A DNA stretch of 64,000 bases from Caulobacter rhizosphaerae. GTDB taxonomy: Bacteria > Pseudomonadota > Alphaproteobacteria > Caulobacterales > Caulobacteraceae. The stretch's first letter is position 1. Every line of letters begins with the position of its first letter. Made by a program: the position numbers and the translations under genes. Below the pieces are notes generated by a model, which saw nothing but the letters and a program-made list of their open reading frames with translations, did no database searches and was not told the DNA's origin. The stretch lies in NCBI RefSeq assembly GCF_010977555.1, contig NZ_CP048815.1, positions 5,572,501 through 5,636,500 of the forward strand. The letters are read 5' to 3'. Positions 36,574 to 46,884 of this stretch are shown piece by piece.

Positions 36574-39500
36574 TCAAGGCTGAACCGTGCCTGAACGCGG
36601 CGGCGGGGTTGGCGTAAGCTGAGGCGTAGGCGGCGTAGGCGGCGTAGGCGGTATAGGCGGTGTAGGCGGTATAGGCGGTGTAGGCGCGGACGGAGTCGCC
36701 GCCGAGGCCGCGGCCGCACGGGCCTGGGCTTCCTCCCAGGCGCGCTTGGCCGCGGCGATCAGCTCGTCGAAGTTCAGCGACGTATCCAGGGTCAGGTCGA
36801 CGGGCGTCTTGGCGGGCAGGGGGATGCGGCGCTGGAAGGCGCTGCCGTTCAAGAGCTCCATCAGCCCGATCCGGGCCTTTTCGGCCACCTTGGGATCGTG
36901 CTCGCCCTTGATGTGGAACAGCACGCCCAGCCGACCCTTGTCGGTGCTGTTGACCCCGGCCTCCAGCGTCTCGAAATGCAGGTTCTCCATCGCCTGGTAG
37001 GCGAAGTCCTGGATGGCGTTGACCGGCACGGCCTTGGGCGCGGTCAGCGGGTCGGCCGGATCGACCGTTCCCTGGCCCGCCTCCACCCCGGTCAGGGCCT
37101 CGCGGGCGATCGACAGGCGGCCGGGGCCGGTGGCGTAGACCTTGCCGTCGACGAAACGGAAGCCGGCCGGGCTGGCCTCGAACGGCAGGCGGCCATCGAC
37201 CAGCGCCTCGATCTTGACCTTGTCGGACAGGGACGAGCCGGCCACCAGCTGGCCCAGGTCCAGGCCGGCGATATTGACCACGCCCTTCATCGCGCCCTTG
37301 CCGTCCAGCGGCACGTCGAACGGCTCGATGCTGATCTTGCCCTGCGACGCCTCGAAGGTGGTGGTCTCCAGGTGCAGGGCCTCGGCGCCGAGGCCGAAGC
37401 TGGCCCGGATCGACTGGATCGGCACCACCGCGTCGATGGTGTCGATGGTCACGACCTGGCCGGGCGGGGCGGTCAGCGGGGCCAGGCTGTCGAAGACGAT
37501 CTCGCCCTTCAGCCGGCGGGCCGGGCCCAGCGGGCTCTTGAAATCCAGGCCTGGGGTCGAGGCCCGGCCCTGGCTGGTCATGATCTCGTCATGCCACGCG
37601 AACTGGCCGGTGAAGGCGACCGGGCCCTCGGCGTCGCGAGCGACCACGGCCAGGGGCGTCAGGTCCAGCGGCTGCAGCCCGCCCTTGGCGAAGGCCAGGG
37701 TCGAGGCGTCGATATCGGCCTGGCCCCGGCCGCTGGCCACGTCGTGGCGGATCGTCACCCGGCCCAGCGGGCGGCCGGACAGGGTCTTGCCGTCCAGGGC
37801 GCCGGTCCACTGGCCGCGGGCCAGGTCGACCTCGCCGGTCGCGGCGATCGTCTCGAAGCGCTTGCCCTCGGTCGAGGCCTCGACCACACGGCCGCCGGTG
37901 ACCTTGACCTGGGCGGCGTCGAAGCCGCGCCCGCCGCCGACGAAGCTGGCCTCGACCCCCTCCAGCCGGGCCTGGGCGACATTGACCATGGCCGCCCCGT
38001 CGCGGATCAGGGCCGAGGCGCGCCACAGCCCGCCGCTGGCCGTGACCAGGGGCTGGGCGGTCGGACACAGCTTGAACGTCACGTCGCTGATCGGCGGCTC
38101 GCCCATGGCGATGGCCTTGGCGGTCATTGGCGTGCAGCCGTTCAGCCGGATGCTCAGCCCGCCGCCGGCCAGCTGGGCGCGGCCGGCCAGGGTTCCGCCG
38201 ACGCCGATGAACGGCGGCACGTCCACGGCCCCGGCCACGATCACGTCGCTGGTCAGGCCCGCGGCGTTCGCGCGCCAGGTCGGAACCTTCAGGGTCAGGT
38301 CAGGCAGGCCGCCGCCGCCCAGGGCGACCGCCGCCCGGCCGTCGGCCGTTCCGGCCCGCGCCGCCACCAGCGGACCGCCCGGCGCGTCCAGCGTGACCTT
38401 GGCGCCGCTGGCGGCGGTCAGGGCGATGGGACGGGGCAGGGACAGGATCGTCTGTCCGCCGGTCATCCCCAGCTTCAGGGCCGGCGCGCTCAGCGTGAAC
38501 CGCGACAGGGCCCGGGCGGCGGCCTTGGCGTAGTCGGGATTGGGCAGGGCCAGGGCCACGCGCTGGGCGTCCGGCCCGGTCATGGCCCCGTCGGCGTCGG
38601 CCTGGGCGTCCAGGGCCAGGGCGATCCCGTCGGTCCCGGCCGAGAACCGGCCCTTGCCGTCGGCGGCCAGGCCGGACAGCACGACCCCGCCCATCGCCGC
38701 CCGGCCGCTGCCCAGCGCCGCCGACAGCGGTCCGCTGACCGAGCTTCTGGTCTTGTCGGCGACCATCGTCAGGCTGGAAGACTGGAGCTCGAGCACGGTG
38801 TGCGACAGGGCCGCCCCGCCCGCCACGGCCCGGTCGGCGTTGGCGGTCAGGCGGGTGCGGGCGGAGCCGCGCAGGCCGGTCGGGTCGTAGGTCAGGGCCA
38901 GTTTGGCCAGGTCGAGGTCGGCGACCACGTCGCGGCTGTCCAGACCCTGAGCCGTCAGCCGCTCGCCGCGCGCGTGCAGGGTGGTCTTGCCGGTCAGGCC
39001 GCCGCGCCGCGCGTCGCCGCTCAGCAGGCCCGACACCGCCAGGTTGGCCTCCAGCCCGCCCAGGCTGGCGCCCTCGACCTCGGCCCCACGGGCGGTCAGG
39101 GCCAGCCGCGCCTCGGCCGGACCGACCATCGACAGCGACTTGAGGTCGGGATAGGTCAGGTCGGCCTGCAGGGTCCCCTGCGCCTCGGTCAGGTCCAGCT
39201 GGCCGGCGCTGAAGGTCTTCAGGCCCAGCTGGACGTCGACGGTCAGGCGGTCGCCGCGCTTGCGGGCCTTGACCAGCGCGCCGTCGGCCTCGAACGACAG
39301 GGCCGGCGTCGCATAACGCATGGCCGCCAGCCGGCCGTCGAAGCGCAGCAGCTTGCCGTCGTCGAGGCTGGCGTCGCCGGTCAGGCGGGCGGGACCGCCG
39401 GGGGTGCGCAACAGCACCCGGGCGTCCTCGATCAGCACCGCCGGACCCGGGGCGGCCGGTTCGGCCGGCGACTGCAGCGCCCGATCGATCAGCGGCTGCA

Positions 39501-39933
39501 GGGTCCCGAAGTTCAGGCCGTTCTGGTCCAGCCGGGCGTTGACCCGCGGCCGCACCAGCCGCACGGCCCGCGTGTTGAGCGCGAACTTGCCGCCCGTCCA
39601 TGGGGAAGCCAGATCGTAGGCCACCTCGATCCGCTCGGCCGAGAACACCGGGGCGTTCTTGGGCCCCAGGCGGATGGCGCCGGCGAAGCCGGTGGCGTCC
39701 AGGTCGTCCAGGTCGACGCTGGCTTCGATCCCCTGGTCGTTCAGCCAGGCCAGGGCCAGCTCGCGGCTGATCTCGCGGCGGCCGGCATAGGCGCAGAAGC
39801 CCACGGCGATGAACGCCAGGGCCGCCAGGCTCATGGCCTCCAGGCCGACGTCGACCAGCGCCGCGCGGCGGAACCGCGACGGGGAGGACGGCTTGGCGTC
39901 GGTTTGGGGCTCTGGCGGTGCGGTCTCGGCCAT
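36574..39933 (-). CDS. ydbH: YdbH family AsmA-like intermembrane lipid transport protein
   Basis: A 1119-residue inner-membrane-anchored protein. One membrane segment (about residues 30-52 in ALVDVGLEAMSLAALAFIAV) is followed by a very long repetitive beta-rich periplasmic region, as expected for the AsmA/TamB/YdbH bridge proteins. The YdbH-domain C-terminus includes QAMENLHFETLEAGVNSTDK, GRLGVLFHIKGEHDPKV and LLNGSAFQRRIPLP. It ends in an unusual Pro-rich tail of (T/I)PP repeats (about 1080-1119) encoded by tandem 9-bp repeats. ATG 39933 is preferred to a TTG at 39945. Confidence 0.87.
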   Translation of the reverse strand: MAETAPPEPQTDAKPSSPSRFRRAALVDVGLEAMSLAALAFIAVGFCAYAGRREISRELALAWLNDQGIEASVDLDDLDATGFAGAIRLGPKNAPVFSAERIEVAYDLASPWTGGKFALNTRAVRLVRPRVNARLDQNGLNFGTLQPLIDRALQSPAEPAAPGPAVLIEDARVLLRTPGGPARLTGDASLDDGKLLRFDGRLAAMRYATPALSFEADGALVKARKRGDRLTVDVQLGLKTFSAGQLDLTEAQGTLQADLTYPDLKSLSMVGPAEARLALTARGAEVEGASLGGLEANLAVSGLLSGDARRGGLTGKTTLHARGERLTAQGLDSRDVVADLDLAKLALTYDPTGLRGSARTRLTANADRAVAGGAALSHTVLELQSSSLTMVADKTRSSVSGPLSAALGSGRAAMGGVVLSGLAADGKGRFSAGTDGIALALDAQADADGAMTGPDAQRVALALPNPDYAKAAARALSRFTLSAPALKLGMTGGQTILSLPRPIALTAASGAKVTLDAPGGPLVAARAGTADGRAAVALGGGGLPDLTLKVPTWRANAAGLTSDVIVAGAVDVPPFIGVGGTLAGRAQLAGGGLSIRLNGCTPMTAKAIAMGEPPISDVTFKLCPTAQPLVTASGGLWRASALIRDGAAMVNVAQARLEGVEASFVGGGRGFDAAQVKVTGGRVVEASTEGKRFETIAATGEVDLARGQWTGALDGKTLSGRPLGRVTIRHDVASGRGQADIDASTLAFAKGGLQPLDLTPLAVVARDAEGPVAFTGQFAWHDEIMTSQGRASTPGLDFKSPLGPARRLKGEIVFDSLAPLTAPPGQVVTIDTIDAVVPIQSIRASFGLGAEALHLETTTFEASQGKISIEPFDVPLDGKGAMKGVVNIAGLDLGQLVAGSSLSDKVKIEALVDGRLPFEASPAGFRFVDGKVYATGPGRLSIAREALTGVEAGQGTVDPADPLTAPKAVPVNAIQDFAYQAMENLHFETLEAGVNSTDKGRLGVLFHIKGEHDPKVAEKARIGLMELLNGSAFQRRIPLPAKTPVDLTLDTSLNFDELIAAAKRAWEEAQARAAAASAATPSAPTPPIPPTPPIPPTPPTPPTPQLTPTPPPRSGTVQP

Positions 39934-39973
39934 CGGGGGGCACAATGCCGCAAGCTGCGGCGATTGTTAGGCC

Positions 39974-40798
39974 TTAGTTTTCGAAACCCAGCACATCCTG
40001 CATGTCGTAGAGCCCGGGCGGCCTTCCCTTGACCCACAGGGCGGCGGCCACCGCCCCCCGCGCGAACAGCCCCCGGTCGGTGGCCGAGTGCGACAGGGTC
40101 AGCACCTCCTCCTCGCCGGCGAAGATCACGCTGTGCTCGCCGATGATGCCGCCGCCGCGCACCACCGAGAAGCCGATGGCCCCCGCCTTGCGCGGGCCGG
40201 TCATGCCGTCGCGGCCGCGGTCGGCGACCTGGCCCAGGCCGACGCCGCGCCCGTCGGCGGCGGCCTGGGCCAGCATCAGGGCCGTGCCGGACGGGGCGTC
40301 GATCTTGCGCCTGTGGTGGGCCTCGTAGACCTCGACGTCCCAGTCGGCGGCGGGCAGGGCGGCCGCGGCCTGGCGGACCAGGCCCATCAGCATGTTGACC
40401 CCCAGCGAATAGTTGCCGGATTTGACGATGGCGAGCCTGGTCGCCGCCGCGGCGATGCGGGCGTTCTGCTCGTCAGAAAAGCCGGTCGAGCCGATGATCA
40501 GGGCCGGGCCGCCGCCGTCCTTGTCGGCCAGGGCCGCCGCCGCCTCGGCCAGGGCCACCGAGGCCTCGGGAACGGTGAAGTCGATGACCACCTCGGCGGC
40601 CGCCAGGGCCGCGTCGCGGTCGACAAGGCCCTCGACGAGACCGCCCGGACGATCAAACCGCGCCACGACCACCGCGTCGGTCCGCCCGTCCAGCGTCCGG
40701 GCCAGGGCCTGGCCCATCCGCCCCAGCGCGCCGGCCAGGGCGATGGTAACGGTACCTTCCGAAGCGCCGGGCGCGGCGGCTAAGTCGTTCTGGCTCAA
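39974..40798 (-). CDS. dapB: 4-hydroxy-tetrahydrodipicolinate reductase
   Basis: NAD(P)H-dependent step of lysine and diaminopimelate synthesis. The 274-residue protein has the nucleotide-binding [37 protein letters not shown] and the substrate/catalytic motif [38 protein letters not shown] and the C-terminal VLGFEN tail are standard. It is upstream of ydbH on the same strand, with 40 bp between the genes. Confidence 0.95.
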   Translation of the reverse strand: MSQNDLAAAPGASEGTVTIALAGALGRMGQALARTLDGRTDAVVVARFDRPGGLVEGLVDRDAALAAAEVVIDFTVPEASVALAEAAAALADKDGGGPALIIGSTGFSDEQNARIAAAATRLAIVKSGNYSLGVNMLMGLVRQAAAALPAADWDVEVYEAHHRRKIDAPSGTALMLAQAAADGRGVGLGQVADRGRDGMTGPRKAGAIGFSVVRGGGIIGEHSVIFAGEEEVLTLSHSATDRGLFARGAVAAALWVKGRPPGLYDMQDVLGFEN

Positions 40799-41053
40799 GG
40801 CGATCTCCCGGGCGTCGTGCGGCCGGTAGTCTCCCGACCCGCCCCCTCAGGTCAAGGAAAACAGCGGCCCGATGACAACGCTGGACAGGCCTAATCCCAA
40901 GCGGAACAAGCGTTTGCGGCCGGAAACTTCCCCAGCGCGAGGTTGTGACGACCCCGCCCGGCCGCTACGGTGCCCGCCCATAAGGGCGCGCCGCATCGAT
41001 CGGCGCCTCCACATCGTGTGACTGGCAGGACAGCAGGACAGGGGAAACGCGCC

Positions 41054-43342
<2,289 letters not shown>

Positions 43343-43468
43343 GGGAATCGGCCTTTCGCCAATCCGACTTCGATTTGGCACGCGAAGCTGCACTACTCAG
43401 TCAGCACAATCTCGAGTAGGATTTGATAAATCGCACAAGAATGCGACGAGTGATCCGGGGAAACGCGC

Positions 43469-44479
43469 TTGCCAAACGTAATTATCAATGCCGCCGTGCA
43501 TGATCTTCAAAAGGGTGCGGCCGGATTTGTCGTAGCGCTGGCGCAAAATCCGCTCCCTATCAATCCAACGCTCCAGCGGGTTATCGACGAGTTGTATGAT
43601 CTCTATAGCCGTCGGACGTCAAAATCTCACGGCCGGTTCGCCGTGGATGAGGCGAACTATCCTGCGCCAATATTTCTGCGTGCTTATCTCCTGGACAGTG
43701 ATTTTGGCGTTCTTACGTCGGAGTTGATGAACACGCTACGCCTCCAGGCTCAGCGAAAAACTAACGCTACTGGCGGGCACGTCTTTTTTGCCCATTTCGA
43801 ACGCGACGCGAAACAATACTTATTGGTAGCGATCGTCAACGACAAGCTCGGCGCAACGTTGACGCGCGACCTTAGTGTTCAGGACGTCAAACATCTGGAC
43901 ATGGACGGCTTTCGTTTCGCAGGCCGCATCAATCTGACGGGATGGATGGAAGGCGATGCTCGATACATTGGTTTCCTAAAGGGAAAAGGCGATGTATCGG
44001 AATATTTCCGAGAATTTCTAGGCTGCGATGCGACAATTTTGGAGCGTCAAGATACTGCTGACCTTGTTTCGGCGCTAAAACACTTCGCGGAAGCGCAGGG
44101 AATGGATCCTGCTGCTAAAGACGATTTTTTGGGCCGTGCGAAATCCATATGCGAGCGTGCGTCTAAACAAAAGCAGGAATTAGAATTTCAGGCCCTTGCA
44201 AATGAACTTATGCCCGCACACCCAGATGTTCTACTAGAAGTTCTTACAGACCCTGACCGAGGTTTGAACGATCGATTTGTTCCGCATCGAGGAGCCTTGA
44301 GTCCACTAGTTAAATTCAAAGCAAAAACCTCCCTTTGGTCGGTCGAATTTGAGCGTGAAGCCCTCTCGGGAGGAAATATACTGTTTGATGAGGAGGAAAA
44401 TACGTTGACTATCCTCAATCTGCCGCCGGAGCTCTCGCAACAGCTACGCGCAGAGCGCGAAGTAGATGCCCAGGCTTAA
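43469..44479 (+). CDS. NdpA-like nucleoid-associated protein, in an AT-richer island
   Basis: A 336-residue protein matching the length and layout of the NdpA/YejK nucleoid-associated family. It has an N-terminal INAAVHDLQKGAAGF, GGHVFFAHFERDAKQYLLVA, INLTGWMEGDARYIGFLKGK and a C-terminal WSVEFEREALSGGNILFDEE. It starts at TTG 43471-43469 region (TTG CCA AAC; first base 43469). Base composition and codon use (many AT-ending codons) differ sharply from neighbouring genes, which suggests horizontal transfer. The next gene overlaps its last 14 bases, so the two are translationally coupled. Confidence 0.75.
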   Translation: MPNVIINAAVHDLQKGAAGFVVALAQNPLPINPTLQRVIDELYDLYSRRTSKSHGRFAVDEANYPAPIFLRAYLLDSDFGVLTSELMNTLRLQAQRKTNATGGHVFFAHFERDAKQYLLVAIVNDKLGATLTRDLSVQDVKHLDMDGFRFAGRINLTGWMEGDARYIGFLKGKGDVSEYFREFLGCDATILERQDTADLVSALKHFAEAQGMDPAAKDDFLGRAKSICERASKQKQELEFQALANELMPAHPDVLLEVLTDPDRGLNDRFVPHRGALSPLVKFKAKTSLWSVEFEREALSGGNILFDEEENTLTILNLPPELSQQLRAEREVDAQA

Positions 44480-45689
44480 ATTCGATCAGCTGCTTTCGGT
44501 ATATAGAGCTACACAATTTAGCCCCGACGGCCGCAGCGGAAACCTCACCATCCTGGACGATGGCGTCTTGGCGACGTTGCGACTGCTGGATACGGACGAG
44601 GATGCGCTTCAAGATAGCGGCATCGGCATGGGTGCGACTGATCCCGCGACACTCTCTATTGGAGATGTGATTCAGGTAGATTTTACTTCGCCACGAATAG
44701 GGCTCGGATCACTCGTTAAGGACTTTGATACGCTTGTTAAGTCGTCAAGCGGCTACATCGAGGAGCCAAGCGCCTACTTCGTAGTAGACGGAGCCTACTA
44801 TCCCGGCGGAGGCAATCCACCCGATTGGCTTGTGAAATACCGAAAAACACTCAAGCTTATAAGCTTATTATCACAGGCTGCATCATATCTGGATCGTACG
44901 AAACAAGCTTTCGTGTTCGTTAGAAAAATAAAAACGGTAATACCGATTAGGTATAATGCTGCGATGCTCGGTCGTGTGTCGGCGGTCGATGCGGATAGAT
45001 TCTTGGGATTGTTCGCCGACGAAGCGCACAAAGATCAAAAGCTTGAAATCTTGTCTGAAGCCATCGTGCGATTGTGCGAAGCTCAACCTGTTGACGATAG
45101 GTTCCGGACCCTTCTTGAAAATCTCGGGACCCTGGCAGACGCGGTGAGAGATGGCTACAAACTTTTTGCGTCCAGTTTCTCATACTCAAAGATTAAAGGT
45201 GAACTTGAAGCAGCTAAGATAGAGTATGTAACTAAGATACACAAAACTATCGTTGACGTTCAGGCACAACTTCTCGGCATACCAGTTGCTTCTGTTATAG
45301 TCGCCTCACAATTAAAAACTGCTCAGAGCTGCGGACCTGATCTATGGACGGATGTGGCCGTGATAAGTGGCGCTTGGATATTTCTAATTTTGCTGGTCGT
45401 GGCGCTCGTCAATCAACTACTTACACTGAACACGATATGCGCGGAAATCAATCGACAGAGATCGAAGCTTGTTAAAGATTATGCGGATCTCGGACAGACG
45501 TTCACGAGGGTTTTCGATGGGCTGATCTACCGAATTTGTTGGCATCGAGCCGCTTTAGCAATTGTGGGCACAATTGCCATTCTAGGGGCGTGCTTCGCTA
45601 CCGTCGCATTTGATCGTGTAGTGAGTGTTGAAGTGGGCAGTTGTCTAACCGGCAAAGTTCCAATGGTTTTCCCTCCCCTCAAGCCTTGA
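44466..45689 (+). CDS. Membrane protein of unknown function, coupled to the NdpA-like gene
   Basis: A 407-residue protein with no recognised domain. The first 290 residues are soluble, mostly helical after residue 120. Two membrane segments follow at about 296-321 (ISGAWIFLILLVVALVNQLL) and 362-382 (AALAIVGTIAILGACFATVAF), with a weaker hydrophobic helix at 266-282. The loop between them is basic (EINRQRSKLVKDYADLGQ). Codon use is AT-rich like its partner. Its ATG lies inside the partner's 3' end (14-bp overlap), a strong sign that the two act together. Function unknown; defence or stress function is speculative. Confidence 0.7.
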   Translation: MPRLKFDQLLSVYRATQFSPDGRSGNLTILDDGVLATLRLLDTDEDALQDSGIGMGATDPATLSIGDVIQVDFTSPRIGLGSLVKDFDTLVKSSSGYIEEPSAYFVVDGAYYPGGGNPPDWLVKYRKTLKLISLLSQAASYLDRTKQAFVFVRKIKTVIPIRYNAAMLGRVSAVDADRFLGLFADEAHKDQKLEILSEAIVRLCEAQPVDDRFRTLLENLGTLADAVRDGYKLFASSFSYSKIKGELEAAKIEYVTKIHKTIVDVQAQLLGIPVASVIVASQLKTAQSCGPDLWTDVAVISGAWIFLILLVVALVNQLLTLNTICAEINRQRSKLVKDYADLGQTFTRVFDGLIYRICWHRAALAIVGTIAILGACFATVAFDRVVSVEVGSCLTGKVPMVFPPLKP

Positions 45690-45770
45690 GGCTGTTCTCT
45701 GACCATCGATAAGAGCTATCCGCCCCTCAGCGGATGACGCCACGTCCTGAAACCCTTGGTGGAATTGGAG

Positions 45771-45859
45771 CTCTGGGGTCTGACCGTGTCAAGGATCGCC
45801 TCCGGCGACCGCGTCGCGGCGGCGCGGCGCGCCGTCCTTGACACGGTCAGACCCCAGAG
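45771..45859. repeat. Perfect 25-bp inverted repeat with 39-bp G+C-rich spacer
   Basis: CTCTGGGGTCTGACCGTGTC... at 45771-45795 and its exact reverse complement at 45835-45859. The spacer contains GCGCGGCGCGCC-type inner pairing, so a transcript would fold into one long hairpin. It lies just downstream of the AT-rich gene pair. Confidence 0.8.
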
Positions 45860-45939
45860 CAGGCTCGCCACCATGGATTTCAGGGCGCGGCCTGGCCGCC
45901 GGGGCGGTCCGGCCGGGCGAGGGGGGACGGCAGTTGGCG

Positions 45940-46109
45940 CACCCTCTCCCAGCGGGAGAGGGTGGGGCCCGCGCGAAGCGTGGGAGGGAGAGGGGTTACA
46001 CCCTGTTCGGTTTCTCACGAACGCCCTGCCGGCGCGCCGGCCGGCGGTTTACGCCCTCACCCTCCCACCGCTGCGCGGCGGGCCCCTCCCTCTCCCCACG
46101 GGAGAGGGT
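45940..46109. repeat. REP-B-like palindromic repeat pair
   Basis: The left arm ACCCTCTCCCAGCGGGAGAG and following GGGGCCCGCGC...GGGAGGGAGAGG are mirrored by a right arm from about 46052, ending CTCCCCACGGGAGAGGG at 46109. The spacer contains GGCGCGCC/CCGGCCGG palindromes. Confidence 0.7.
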
Positions 46110-46640
46110 TCGAGATGACTTATGCTCGGCGGATAGCGGACAAACTCCCGCGATTTCAACGCCCTGAACTTTCTCGACCTAACTTATCCCCACCCTTCCA
46201 GACCGCCCTTATCCTGTACCCACCTCGTCGCGGGGAAAGGGCGCATGGCCAGCGACCGATGCGGCGGCGGGGTGCGATCGAGCGGAGAGCGCTCGTCGAT
46301 GCGGCTTCGGCCGCAACCCGCACGCCACCTATGGGGAGCCGCCCATGGACGACAGGAACGGCGGAGCGCGCGGGGTCGGCGAGGGCGGCAGGCCTGCGGG
46401 GGATACGCAGGCGGTCCGGGGATCCCGATGCTGCGGGACCTGTCCGTCGGGGGCGCTTCCGGTAAGGCGTTAAGAGCGCCACCCGCCGGAGGGCTGCTGG
46501 AAAACGACCGCGCGGAGCGTTCGGGCTTCGTCGAAACGGTACACAAACTCAAACACTCCGGACGATGTCCGGCGCTCCGCGTCCCTTTCCATACCTTCAG
46601 CGAGTGATCGCGTGAGGCGGCCAAGCCGTGCAACCAAGAT

Positions 46641-46774
46641 CCTCCCCCTGTGGGGGAGGCGTCGGCGAAGCCGACGGAGGGGGGAGTGATCGGCCGATGG
46701 CCCGCTCTACGATCGCCGATCCTAAAACTCCCCCCACCGATCGCTGCGCGATCGCCTCCCCCACAGGGGGAGGG
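46641..46774. repeat. REP-B palindromic repeat pair
   Basis: The left arm CCTCCCCCTGTGGGGGAGG plus a GTCGGC-GAA-GCCGAC stem is mirrored by CCGATCGCTGCGCGATCG and CCTCCCCCACAGGGGGAGG on the right. It lies about 110 bp upstream of the histidine kinase start. Confidence 0.85.
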
Positions 46775-46884
46775 GCGTGGATCCACCGCGAAATCAATCG
46801 ACTGCGCGGGATTGCCCCATCGACAGCCGCTGCAACCTGAGCAAGATGGCGCGCCCGCACGAACCAGCCGAGCAAAGGAGCGCG

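Larger units (their letters stand above)
45690..46884. other. 1.2-kb noncoding region of repeats and structured DNA
   Basis: No convincing gene. From left to right it holds a 25-bp inverted repeat (45771-45859), a REP pair (45940-46109), about 430 bp of G+C-rich sequence with several hairpins but no coding signature (46150-46600), and another REP-B pair (46641-46774). Open frames here use rare codons (CGA, CTA, TTA, AGA) and lack good ribosome sites. Confidence 0.6.

Noticed and set aside
36898..40032. A 1044-residue open frame on the plus strand
   Set aside because: Antisense shadow of ydbH; low-complexity Gly/Gln/Arg composition and no recognisable motifs.
46190..46600. Possible RNase P RNA, tmRNA or SRP RNA
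   Set aside because: The conserved RNase P core, the tmRNA tag sequence and the SRP GGTCAGGTCCGGAAGGAAGC-type core were looked for and not found.
46245..46607. A 120-residue open frame in the region before the histidine kinase
   Set aside because: Codon use includes CGA, CTA, TTA and AGA, unlike host genes; no signal or domain, and the DNA is dominated by hairpins.
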